DNA from: DAOQAU01 sp035354275
GTDB lineage: Bacteria > Cyanobacteriota > Vampirovibrionia > Gastranaerophilales > Gastranaerophilaceae
DNA: 60,477 bases
Direction of reading: 5' to 3'
Assembly (NCBI GenBank): GCA_035354275.1
Contig: DAOQAU010000005.1
Location: forward strand, 1 to 60,477
Under the pieces are notes generated by a model. That model saw only the letters and a list, made by a program, of their open reading frames with translations. It ran no database searches and was not told the origin of the DNA. This document shows, piece after piece, positions 8,338 to 16,448 of this stretch. Each line of letters opens with the position of its first letter. Within the stretch, counting starts at the first letter, position 1. Both the position numbers and the translations under genes were made by a program.

Positions 8338-11212
8338 TTTTAAATCCTTTTATCACTGCACTAATCATAAACTGATCGCGCAGCAAGTTGGCATAGGTAA
8401 AGTGATTATATTCTGCGACAATATCAATATGGTCATTAATCCTATAAGTCGCATAAGGCGAAACTCCCCATGTAAGCCTTGTAAAATCAGGTGTTATTGC
8501 TTCCTGGATACCGCCAAAACCTTTTATGCCGTATTTTAGATGCCATTTTTTGATTTCGCCTTCGAGTTTTAGGTTAAGGGTTGTGGCATTAAAATAGCTC
8601 GGGCTGAAATACCCTCCGTAGAGTTGTCCGGTTGAACTGTACAGATCTAGCAGATTATATTGATAGCTTGAATTGTAACTTATTATATCAGTAGAAAATC
8701 TTTGTAACCAAGGATTTTTGGGGTTATTATACCAGAGCCTGCCTAAACCGACCATGCCTTCATAGTACATGTTTGTAATCAGGTTTTGGGCATAAATAGC
8801 ACCGTAAGAGCCTAAAAGAAATGCGTAGCATTGTTTAGGCAATTTTATTTGAAGGTCTAAATAAACTTTATTATCTGCTGCACGTCCTGTAAAAATACCG
8901 TCAATAGGTGTTCCTACTGCAGATAAATATGATTGTTCCACATTATTTCTTTTAACCCCTAATTTAACTGCAAAATTATCGTTAAAATAACGTTTAATCC
9001 AGCTGTCTGTTATAATCATTGCACCGTTTCCGAATTGAAATGCTTTTACCCCCAAATCTGCTCGGTATTCTAATTCTTTTGTCGGGCGAGCATAAACTCC
9101 GCCTTTAAATTCGTTTACCACATTGTTTTGCTGATTTAATCCGCCGGAACTGTAAACTATTACGTTGTACTCGGCAAAAACCGTCTTATTGCCTTCTGCC
9201 GCCTGAGAAACATTTACTCCGAACTTGTGATAATCTAACTTAAACTGCTCTGCCAGCTGTTGAAAGAAGAATGAATAAGTCGGTGTAACTGTTATTGCTT
9301 TGTCACGCCTTATCTTATACCTTAAATCTCTAGCCTCTTTTGTGACACTTCCTTGCAGTGCGGCTTTAGCGTTGTCAGGCATGCCCATTTTGTAGTAAGT
9401 CTGGGCTCGAAGAAGTTTGGTTTCATCATTTTGAGGCAAGGAATTTAATGCACCAAGAGTGTTGAAATCATCCCCGTTTCCGATGTATGAAAAAACTATA
9501 CCTTCTTTTGCAGGGGTGTAATCAGGGTCTTTGGCAAGTATATTGTTAAAAATATTTCTTGCGGTTTCAAACTCTTTTTTATCTATTTGAATATATCCCA
9601 GCCCTATTTGTGCCATTTGGTTTTCGGGTTCTTGTGCCAGAATATCTTCATAAATCCGTTGAGAAGCCTCCGAATACCCGAGAAGCCTGTAAGTTTCGGC
9701 AAGTTTGTTTTTCATCAGCAAATTATCTTTATCAGCCTGAAGCGCACGGTAATAATGTCTGCTTGCCGATTCATAATCGTCGTTGAGCATTGCCATATCG
9801 CCTAAAATCTGATACCCCTGCGGTGTGTTTTCAAGGTGGTGGGTTTTGATAATTATATATGCATTTCTTGTTTTATTCTGTGCCATAAGAGAATTTAACA
9901 AAGCTTTAACCGCATCAGGATTTTCGGGATTTTCTTTGTAGAGCGGTTCAATAACCTCTTGTGCTTTTTCAAACTCTTTATTTGCCATATACATATTTGC
10001 AAGCTCAAATTTGTATTCGGGTTTGGGGTATTTTTCGATTAACTTTTCATAAGATAAAGCGGCATTTTTAAAGTCTTTTTTTATGGAAAAAATAGCCGCG
10101 CGGTTTTTTAAAAATTTTTCCGAATCAGGTTCTGTCAAAAGCAGTTTTTCGTTATAGATTGTCGTTTTGTCCCAGAGGTTTTGCGCCATAGAATTTTCCA
10201 GCGCAAGAATTAAAAGCTTTTTGTCGTCGGGATATTTTTTTAACAAATCTTCTGTTATATCAAGTGTTTTTTTGTAATTTTTTGCCCTCAGTGCTTCATA
10301 AAGCTGGTTTTCTTTGATTTCACGCTCTGTTAAAACTCTTTTTTGGAACCCTTTTTGATGTTTTTTCGGGTTTAATTCTGCAAGCGCATAGGCATGACTT
10401 TTTTTGACATGTTCGCTTCTGTCTCCGCTTGCCATAAGTGCTTCATAAACTTTTGCGGCTCGGCTGAAATTGCCCTGTTTTTCATAAAAACCGGCAAGAG
10501 AGTATTTTATTCCGTTGTCGTTGGGGTTTTGAGAAGAAAATATTTTAAGAAATTTTTCTTCTATTTTGTAATCACCGAAAGAGTCGGATAATTTTATAAT
10601 CCTTTTTATTATGGATGTGTTTTTTGGGTCAACTTCATAATATCTGAGATAATATTTGTAAGCCGCTTTTTCGTCTGACACCTTCTCGGATGAAACAGTA
10701 CAAATAACAACTGTTTCAAGGTTTAAATTTTTAGGGGATACTTTATCACAGGCTTTTTTTGCCCCAACCCAATCATTATTGTAAGAGAACTGTTTTATCA
10801 ACTCCAGATTTATTTTTTCTGTCTGTGAAGGCTTAAGGTGTTTATCCTTTTGAATTTTTGAAAATTTGTTTTTATCTAATTTGCCTGATTTTGCTTCGTT
10901 GAAATATTTTCTGTAAAGGTAATATTCGTCTTTATACAGTGCATAAAGTTTTGTGTATAATTCGACTGCTTTTTCATTGTAGCCTCTTCGTTCGCAAAAT
11001 CCGGCGTATTCTTCAAGGACCTGTTTGTCGTCTTTGTAGTAGTACATTGTTTTTTCAAACAGATTAAACGCTGCTTTGTCATTTTTTCTTTTCTCCGCCC
11101 TTTGTGCGCTCTGTATAAATATTTGTTTATAATCTTTTTTGCTGAAAAGTGCCTCACAAGGTGTTGCGCTTAGTAAAAAAAATATTACTGATAGCGTCAA
11201 AAAAATCCTCAT
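8324..11212 (-). CDS. BcsC-like TPR protein with C-terminal outer-membrane beta-barrel
   Basis: 962 aa. A signal peptide (about 1-21, ending TPCEA) is followed by more than ten TPR units up to about residue 610, then a region of alternating beta strands rich in aromatic residues to the C-terminus. This is the layout of BcsC and of analogous exporters such as PgaA: periplasmic TPR scaffold plus outer-membrane pore. It is the first gene of a three-gene operon with GH8 and the BcsA-like synthase. The barrel identity is inferred from strand pattern and context. Confidence 0.82.
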   Translation of the reverse strand: MRIFLTLSVIFFLLSATPCEALFSKKDYKQIFIQSAQRAEKRKNDKAAFNLFEKTMYYYKDDKQVLEEYAGFCERRGYNEKAVELYTKLYALYKDEYYLYRKYFNEAKSGKLDKNKFSKIQKDKHLKPSQTEKINLELIKQFSYNNDWVGAKKACDKVSPKNLNLETVVICTVSSEKVSDEKAAYKYYLRYYEVDPKNTSIIKRIIKLSDSFGDYKIEEKFLKIFSSQNPNDNGIKYSLAGFYEKQGNFSRAAKVYEALMASGDRSEHVKKSHAYALAELNPKKHQKGFQKRVLTEREIKENQLYEALRAKNYKKTLDITEDLLKKYPDDKKLLILALENSMAQNLWDKTTIYNEKLLLTEPDSEKFLKNRAAIFSIKKDFKNAALSYEKLIEKYPKPEYKFELANMYMANKEFEKAQEVIEPLYKENPENPDAVKALLNSLMAQNKTRNAYIIIKTHHLENTPQGYQILGDMAMLNDDYESASRHYYRALQADKDNLLMKNKLAETYRLLGYSEASQRIYEDILAQEPENQMAQIGLGYIQIDKKEFETARNIFNNILAKDPDYTPAKEGIVFSYIGNGDDFNTLGALNSLPQNDETKLLRAQTYYKMGMPDNAKAALQGSVTKEARDLRYKIRRDKAITVTPTYSFFFQQLAEQFKLDYHKFGVNVSQAAEGNKTVFAEYNVIVYSSGGLNQQNNVVNEFKGGVYARPTKELEYRADLGVKAFQFGNGAMIITDSWIKRYFNDNFAVKLGVKRNNVEQSYLSAVGTPIDGIFTGRAADNKVYLDLQIKLPKQCYAFLLGSYGAIYAQNLITNMYYEGMVGLGRLWYNNPKNPWLQRFSTDIISYNSSYQYNLLDLYSSTGQLYGGYFSPSYFNATTLNLKLEGEIKKWHLKYGIKGFGGIQEAITPDFTRLTWGVSPYATYRINDHIDIVAEYNHFTYANLLRDQFMISAVIKGFKNAKN

Positions 11213-11330
11213 TCGGACTCCAATGCATGTTCAAATTATAATTGTTAATTCCATACTAGTTATAAAAAAATGCAAAACAATTACTCAATCGATTAATACC
11301 CATGTGGCTATTAAAAAACAAAAAAATAGC

Positions 11331-11576
11331 TTAAATTTCTGCAACAGAAGGCTTTCCGGCAATACTTACAAGAAGTTCCAAAACTTTTGGCATTTGGCAG
11401 GCAAATGAGTATTGCCCTTTTGAAATCGAACACTTTGAGCAGTCACAATTAAGTCTGTAACATTCAAGAGCCTGTTCTGTCCAGTTTTGGGTAATGGAAT
11501 CGGAAATTTCGCCTTTGTTTTGCGGAAAGAATTCTTCTTCCGCAAAATCGCTGAATTTAGCAACATTAACCGCCAT
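11331..11576 (-). CDS. Small cysteine-rich conserved protein
   Basis: 81 aa from ATG at 11576, with GGGAG upstream; a TTG two codons earlier is less likely. The middle holds five Cys (39, 44, 46, 49, 60) in a C-x4-C-x-C-x2-C-x10-C pattern after an NWTEQALECY segment, which suggests a metal or Fe-S site. The end is a short helix (PKVLELLVSIAG). Same direction as the downstream cellulose-like operon, 118 bases away. Function unknown. Confidence 0.65.
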   Translation of the reverse strand: MAVNVAKFSDFAEEEFFPQNKGEISDSITQNWTEQALECYRLNCDCSKCSISKGQYSFACQMPKVLELLVSIAGKPSVAEI

Positions 11577-11654
11577 AGACAATTCTCCCTAATTATCCCA
11601 TGCTCAGTTTAGAATATTTTTTGCCCGATGTACTCCACTATTTAACGGATTTTT

Positions 11655-11757
11655 TTAAGTGAATAAGTAAATAGGTGAATAAGTGAATAAGTTCAATTTG
11701 TCGCTTTGCGACGAGTATAAAACTGTTCAACTTATCTACTATTCGACTTTTCAACTA
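11655..11757. repeat. Heptanucleotide microrepeat array forming an imperfect hairpin
   Basis: Left arm: variants of gaataag/gtaaata; right arm: ttcaact/tatctac/tattcga/cttttca, period about 7. The arms are roughly complementary around a gtcgctttgcgac stem-loop. Related arrays occur at eight other places. The right arm runs into the engB stop codon. Confidence 0.65.
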
Positions 11758-12336
11758 ATTAGTTTCATTTGCTTCCTGCAAAAGCGTTGACAAAACTTCT
11801 TCGCAGTAGCGTTTGTCTGTTGCAGAAAAAGGCAAGACAACTCCGCCAAATTCTTTTTGAACTTCATTTAAAACGTTTTGGATTTTTGTTTTTGGGATAT
11901 AATCTATTTTTGTAACTATTGTCATCACGGGTAAATTGTGGGCTAAAACCCATTGTCTCATTTGAAAATCGTTTTTTTGAATGTCGTGTCTGGCGTCGAT
12001 AAATTGGATTAAACATTTAATTTGAGGGCGATTGAGAATGTATTCTTCCAAATATTTTTGCCATTTATCCTGGGCTTCTTTTGAAACTTTGGCATAGCCG
12101 TAGCCCGGAAGGTCTGCAATGATAAATTTGTCTGAAAAATTAAAAAAGTTTATCAGCCTTGTTTTGCCCGGAGTGTTGGAAGTTTTTGCGACTTTATTGT
12201 TGTTTGCAAGGGCGTTTATGAAAGAAGATTTTCCCACATTTGAGCGTCCCAAAAGAGGAAATTCCGCCAGCTTAAAATCGGGACACTGGCTTAATTTCTC
12301 CGCACTTACTATAAACTTTGCACTTAATTGTTTCAT
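11755..12336 (-). CDS. engB: EngB/YsxC ribosome-biogenesis GTPase
   Basis: 193 aa, normal family length. G1 loop GRSNVGKS (about 30-37), switch region SNTPGKTR, G3 DLPGYGYAKVS and G4 TKIDY are all present, so the GTPase should be active. In other bacteria this protein is needed for late assembly of the 50S subunit. It lies 24 bases downstream of a small hypothetical gene on the same strand. Confidence 0.94.
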   Translation of the reverse strand: MKQLSAKFIVSAEKLSQCPDFKLAEFPLLGRSNVGKSSFINALANNNKVAKTSNTPGKTRLINFFNFSDKFIIADLPGYGYAKVSKEAQDKWQKYLEEYILNRPQIKCLIQFIDARHDIQKNDFQMRQWVLAHNLPVMTIVTKIDYIPKTKIQNVLNEVQKEFGGVVLPFSATDKRYCEEVLSTLLQEANETN

Positions 12337-12360
12337 TACTTCTCAATTTTTATATTGTAA

Positions 12361-12636
12361 TTAATATCTTTTTAAAAGCTGTCCGACTAAAACGTTTTGA
12401 TTTTTTTGGAGCTGGTTGTTTTTTTGAAGCTCTTTTTTATATAAAACAGTTCTTAAAAGATTATACATTTTATCGCTGTTATAAACAGTAATTTGCGTTT
12501 TTTTGTCGAGAAATTCTGCGCTTACCGATGCACGCTTTGAACCGCCCGAGTTTATTCCGACAATCTGAATTATTTTGTCTCTGAAAAGGCTCAGAGGTTC
12601 TCGTAAAAATATGTCAAATGTTTTAAAGATGTTCAT
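12361..12636 (-). CDS. Hypothetical protein upstream of engB
   Basis: 91 aa from ATG at 12636; no good ribosome-binding site is seen. The sequence is basic, starts with a hydrophobic/amphipathic segment and ends in a Lys/Gln-rich helix (KKELQKNNQLQKNQN). I recognise no family. Its position right after a structured element (12705-12858) and before engB suggests one transcription unit. Confidence 0.55.
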   Translation of the reverse strand: MNIFKTFDIFLREPLSLFRDKIIQIVGINSGGSKRASVSAEFLDKKTQITVYNSDKMYNLLRTVLYKKELQKNNQLQKNQNVLVGQLLKRY

Positions 12637-12704
12637 ATATGTATAATACCAAACAAGATTTTTTTTTGCTCAAATATTAAGAGGAAATTATTAATAATTA
12701 CAAA

Positions 12705-12858
12705 GGAGGATGCGGAAAAATTAGGAATTTTTCTCGCACCTCCATAGTCCAGTAAACGCCAAGCCACCCTTTTACCAAGGCTGTGCTTGGCGTTTACCTT
12801 CTTAAGGTCGGGCACGGAAAACACTAAAAATTGTAAATTTTTGTATTTTTCCGTGCCC
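12705..12858 (-). ncRNA. Structured leader-like element, copy 1 (upstream of the hypothetical-engB unit)
   Basis: Read on the minus strand: hairpin 1 with perfect outer stem gggcacggaaaa/ttttccgtgccc, linker gaccttaagaagg, hairpin 2 with stem gtaaacgccaagc/gcttggcgtttac, then ctggac, then hairpin 3 ggaggtgcg/gcatcctcc. A second copy with the same order (hairpin, cgacctta-gaag linker, GC-rich hairpin, ccggac) lies at 55068-55187 just before tig. Could be a cis-regulatory RNA or a dispersed palindromic repeat; the sequence alone cannot decide. Confidence 0.45.
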
Positions 12859-12868
12859 TCAAGGGGAT

Positions 12869-13333
12869 TTAAATTGCATTCAGAGTGTCTAAAAAGCTTT
12901 TGGTATCAATGTGTTGTTTCCCATGTTCTTCAATATATTTAAGCTGACTTGCTATATCTTTCTTAGCCAAAGTTATTTTTTCTTCTGCCGATGAAGCTTC
13001 CAAAAATTCTTCAAGGGCATTTTCCATTAACTCGCCATGAATTTCTGCAACAGGAGAAGCGTGCAGATATTTTTTATAAGGCAATGCTACAGTCGGGAAA
13101 AGTGTTAAATATTTGCCACTGTTGTTAATATCTAAAATCCAGTCATCAAAATTGTGATTATTATCAATTTTTTTAATAAGTTCTTTTGATTTTTTAGAAA
13201 GACTTTTTCTATCAGACATAAAACCAATGGTTTCTTTAAAGTGTTCTCCTAAATGAATCCCAAAGGAAGGATTAGAGTGCTTACTGTAATTATTTTGGTT
13301 TTGATAGAAGGCATTTACGGTTGATATTTTCAT
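12869..13333 (-). CDS. Lineage-type small protein with N-terminal PSFG motif (A)
   Basis: 154 aa from ATG at 13333, chosen because a GAGG lies about 8 bases upstream; an in-frame ATG 16 codons earlier lacks one. The N-terminus reads MKIS..NAFYQNQ, then NPSFGIHLG at about 24-32, matching the start of the neighbour at 13431-13946. The remainder is helical and charged with no known catalytic motif. No signal peptide. Function unknown. Confidence 0.72.
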   Translation of the reverse strand: MKISTVNAFYQNQNNYSKHSNPSFGIHLGEHFKETIGFMSDRKSLSKKSKELIKKIDNNHNFDDWILDINNSGKYLTLFPTVALPYKKYLHASPVAEIHGELMENALEEFLEASSAEEKITLAKKDIASQLKYIEEHGKQHIDTKSFLDTLNAI

Positions 13334-13430
13334 TTTTGAAACCTCAGTTAGTGAAACATTTATATAAAAATCATAAATCAATTATTTGCTGGTTTTAAAT
13401 ATTTTTTTAATATTTCTTTACTATTGCTTT

Positions 13431-13946
13431 TTATAATATTACATCCTTTAAGTGAGGGTGTTTTTTAAAAAATTCATCTTGAAGCTTTTGTTGTTCTTTT
13501 AAAGCTTTTTCACGGGCTTTTTTGAAATCAAATTTACTTTGCAATTCTTCAAAAGCGGTATGGAGTCTTCTGGTAAAAAAGTCCAAGTCGTCTCTTAAAC
13601 AAGTTAATAATTCATGTACTTTTTCAGAAGCAGAGGCAGAGGGTTCGGTTAAGTGCCAAATACTTATAGGTTTGTCAACAAGGTGTTCTGAACCTTTTTT
13701 AAGGGCTGTTATGTGAAAGCCTTGTTTATCTTCTGCGGTGCCTATAATCCAATCAGGAAGAATTTTATTTTGTCTTAAATGCATTAAAACTTCTTTGACA
13801 GCTTTTCTTTGTTCAAGCGGAAGCTCAGGTCTTACTTGTTTATAAAAGTTTTTGGCACTTGAATGAAAGCCAATTCCAAAAGACGGTGTTGAATTAAGAT
13901 TCTTTTTATTTTGTTGTGAAAAGTTGTTTATGGGGGTTATGTTCAC
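13431..13946 (-). CDS. Lineage-type small protein with N-terminal PSFG motif (B)
   Basis: 171 aa from GTG at 13946, supported by AGGAG about 8 bases upstream. The N-terminus MNIT.INNFSQQN followed by TPSFGIGF parallels protein A. The body contains helices (SEKVHELLTCLRDDLDFF) and a Lys/Glu-rich coiled-coil-like tail. Tandem with protein A on the same strand, so they may be diverged paralogues. Function unknown. Confidence 0.72.
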   Translation of the reverse strand: MNITPINNFSQQNKKNLNSTPSFGIGFHSSAKNFYKQVRPELPLEQRKAVKEVLMHLRQNKILPDWIIGTAEDKQGFHITALKKGSEHLVDKPISIWHLTEPSASASEKVHELLTCLRDDLDFFTRRLHTAFEELQSKFDFKKAREKALKEQQKLQDEFFKKHPHLKDVIL

Positions 13947-14282
13947 GATAAAATCTCCTATAATCGTTTACAAGTGTTTAAAGGTACCTGAAAAAAATAA
14001 TTGCCTTAATTTTGTTTATTGTTAAGAAAATTTAATAAAAGGGGGTTATTTTTTCGGCAAACACGTTGATTTTAACTCGGACAAAATATTTTGTCAAAGA
14101 GGGGCGAATTTTTTTTAAAAAAATTCGCCCCTCTTGACCACATGGTCTAGAACACAAGAAATAATTCAACCATACGGTTGATGATAACAAACGTATATAT
14201 ATAGTAAATTATATCTAGGTAAGGTGTATTCAGATTAATAGCTGGATGCAGGAGGTAAGTTTAAAAAGCAGGGGAGTAAGGT
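13947..14282. other. Divergent intergenic region before the flagellar operon
   Basis: About 336 bases without a gene, between the minus-strand PSFG gene and the plus-strand flagellar operon. It holds the large palindrome at 14093-14138, an AT-rich stretch (tatatatagtaaatta, about 14194-14210) that may be promoter DNA, and gcaggaggt at 14249-14257, which is 25 bases from the first flagellar start. No clear sigma-28 or sigma-54 promoter could be identified. Confidence 0.5.
14093..14138. promoter_or_regulatory. Long palindrome in a divergent intergenic region
   Basis: Stem gtcaa-gaggggcgaattttttt pairs with its complement around an AAAA centre. It resembles the terminators of this genome, but both flanking genes are transcribed away from it, so it terminates neither. 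It might be an upstream terminator for an unseen transcript, an attenuator in the flagellar leader, or an operator. Confidence 0.5.
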
Positions 14283-14834
14283 ATGTCCGTAGAGATTACG
14301 GGACTTGACATAACGCTAAACCGCATTAATACAATAGAGCGGAATTTTCAGGCACTTTCGGGAGAATTAAATAAACCCGACAGTGAATTTCAAAGTATTT
14401 TAGACGGTTATATGCGAATAAATAACGGTGAAGATGTTTCAAAAGCCGAAATAAACAATCTGATAGATGTTTATTCAGCCAAAAATAATCTTGATGCGGA
14501 TTTTGTCAAAGCAGTTGTTAAACAAGAATCAGGTTTTAATGAAAAAGCGACTTCGCGCTGCGGTGCGATGGGATTAATGCAGTTAATGCCGGGCACTGCA
14601 AAAAGCCTTGGAGTTGAAAATCCATACAATGCCGAAGATAACATAAAAGGCGGCACAAAAATGCTTTCAAACCTTTTAAAGACTTACGGCGGGAACAAAG
14701 AACTTGCACTTGCGGCATATAACGCAGGTGGCGGCGCGGTCAAAAAATACGGCGGGATTCCGCCTTATCAGGAAACCCAAAATTATGTAAAAAGCATTAT
14801 GAGCATGTACCAACGTACCAAAGGAGGTGCTTAG
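14283..14834 (+). CDS. SLT-type lytic transglycosylase, first gene of the flagellar operon
   Basis: 183 aa. The C-terminal two thirds is a Slt70-like domain: catalytic Glu82 in KQESGF, then GAMGLMQLMPGTA, a central AAYNAGGGAV and the terminal Y..I. It cuts peptidoglycan, presumably to let the flagellar rod through. The N-terminal ~60 residues resemble rod-binding or targeting sequence and there is no signal peptide. Since a separate FlgJ N-domain gene is at 19052, the muramidase function of a two-domain FlgJ appears split here. The rod gene starts one base after its stop codon; the rod gene's ribosome-binding site is inside this gene. Confidence 0.88.
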   Translation: MSVEITGLDITLNRINTIERNFQALSGELNKPDSEFQSILDGYMRINNGEDVSKAEINNLIDVYSAKNNLDADFVKAVVKQESGFNEKATSRCGAMGLMQLMPGTAKSLGVENPYNAEDNIKGGTKMLSNLLKTYGGNKELALAAYNAGGGAVKKYGGIPPYQETQNYVKSIMSMYQRTKGGA

Positions 14835-15638
14835 ATGTTGTTAAGAGGACTTGCCTCTGCTTCAAACGGTATGCAGGCATTAATCGACAGAAATGATTCT
14901 ATTGCAAATAATATTGCAAACGTTAATACCGTAGGTTTTAAAAAAGAAAATATGGTATTTAAAAACATATATGATTCTGCTGTTGTTGAGAAATCGGCAG
15001 ACACCGATGAAGCCAAAACTTTGGGTGAATTGAGTATAGGAAGTCAAGTCGAAAAGCTTACTTATGATTTTTCGCAAGGTGCTTTGAGCCGCACCGGAGG
15101 GACTTTTGATTTAGCAATAGAAGGTGACGGATTTTTCAAAATAAAAAATAATAACGGAGAAGTTTCTTACACAAGAAACGGCTCTTTTACTCTTAATAAC
15201 GGCGGGTATTTGGTTACAAAAGACGGAGATTTTGTTCTTGATGATCAGAGCCAAAAAATAAGAATAGGTCTTGACGGTTTAAAAATGCATTCGCTAAACG
15301 ACTTGATTATTGGAGAAAAAGGCAAAATTCAGGTAAATAACGAAAAAAATCAGGTTAATATGCAAACGGTCGGTGTTTTTGATTTTTCAAACAAAGAAGA
15401 CATGACAGCAATCGGCGGTGCAAAATTTAAACCTACAGATATAGCCACAAATAAAGAGCTTAAAGCAGAAAAATTTACTATTCAGCAAGGTGCTTTGGAA
15501 ATGTCCAATTCAAACGTGGTTCAGGAAATGATTAATTCCATAAACACTTCAAGAAACTATGAAGCACTTTCAAAAATGGTTAAAATGGGCTCACAGACTA
15601 TATCAAACGCTCTTCAGCTAGGAAGAATAAGAGGCTAA
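14835..15638 (+). CDS. flgF: Flagellar basal-body rod protein, FlgF-like
   Basis: 267 aa. The N-terminal flagellar rod/hook motif NIANVNTVGFKKE and C-terminal SNSNVVQEMINSINTSRNYE define the FlgF/FlgG/FlgE family; length and position before FlgG point to FlgF (proximal rod). Ribosome-binding site AAGGAGG at 14821. Exported by the flagellar type III apparatus without a cleavable signal. It could be a second FlgG-type rod protein. Confidence 0.85.
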   Translation: MLLRGLASASNGMQALIDRNDSIANNIANVNTVGFKKENMVFKNIYDSAVVEKSADTDEAKTLGELSIGSQVEKLTYDFSQGALSRTGGTFDLAIEGDGFFKIKNNNGEVSYTRNGSFTLNNGGYLVTKDGDFVLDDQSQKIRIGLDGLKMHSLNDLIIGEKGKIQVNNEKNQVNMQTVGVFDFSNKEDMTAIGGAKFKPTDIATNKELKAEKFTIQQGALEMSNSNVVQEMINSINTSRNYEALSKMVKMGSQTISNALQLGRIRG

Positions 15639-15658
15639 AATAACATAGGAGAATAAAA

Positions 15659-16444
15659 ATGTTAAAAGCATTAACAACAGCAGCAACGGGGATGATTGCC
15701 CAGCAAAATTATCTGGACGTGATTTCCAACAACATCGCAAACGTGAATACAACGGCGTTTAAAAAATCGCGCATTGAATTTCAGGATTTGCTCAGTCAAG
15801 CGGTCAAGACACCCGGTGCTATGATTAATCAAGGAACATTTCAACCTGTCGGTATAGAAATGGGGCTCGGGGTCAAAACAGCTGCTACAACCAGAGTCTT
15901 TGGTCAAGGTGTTGCAATTTCCACCGGAAGAAATCTCGACGTTGCAATAGAAGGCGAAGGCTTTTTCCAAATCATGAAAGAAGACGGGACTCTTGCCTAT
16001 AGCAGAGATGGTGCATTTAAAGTTGATGCTATGGGGCAGCTTTGTACTACAGACGGCCTTTTGGTTCAGCCTCAAACTTCAATCCCTCAAGATGCTTCAG
16101 AAATTAATATAACTCAAGACGGGAATATTTCGGTAAAAATAGGCTCAAACACAACTCAGCAAATCGTGGGACAGCTTCAGCTGGTTAAATTTCAAAACCC
16201 GTCGGGTCTTTTATCTGTGGGGCATAACCTTTATGTTGAAACTCCCGGCTCAGGCAGTCCTATTCAGGATACCCCCGGGCAAAACGGTATGGGACTTATT
16301 CAACAGGGATTTTTGGAAGGTTCTAACGTTCAGATAGTAGATGAACTTATAAGTCTTATCAAAGCAGAAAGAGCGTTTGAATCGAATTCAAAGATAATTA
16401 ATTCTTCAAGTGAAATTTTGAAACAAACAAACAATTTGGCATAA
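15659..16444 (+). CDS. flgG: Flagellar distal rod protein FlgG
   Basis: 261 aa, the standard FlgG length. N-terminus MLKALTTAATGM with SNNIANVNTTAFKKS, and C-terminus EGSNVQIVDELISLIKAER are canonical FlgG features. Polymerises into the distal rod inside the P- and L-rings encoded just downstream. Preceded by ataggag. Confidence 0.95.
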   Translation: MLKALTTAATGMIAQQNYLDVISNNIANVNTTAFKKSRIEFQDLLSQAVKTPGAMINQGTFQPVGIEMGLGVKTAATTRVFGQGVAISTGRNLDVAIEGEGFFQIMKEDGTLAYSRDGAFKVDAMGQLCTTDGLLVQPQTSIPQDASEINITQDGNISVKIGSNTTQQIVGQLQLVKFQNPSGLLSVGHNLYVETPGSGSPIQDTPGQNGMGLIQQGFLEGSNVQIVDELISLIKAERAFESNSKIINSSSEILKQTNNLA

Positions 16445-16448
16445 AATT

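Noticed and set aside
11655..11757. CRISPR array
   Set aside because: Repeats are 7-base microrepeats without spacers of constant length, and no cas genes are present.
12633..12824. Open frame of 63 codons on the minus strand
   Set aside because: Spans the hairpins of the structured element; its start lies in a palindrome stem.
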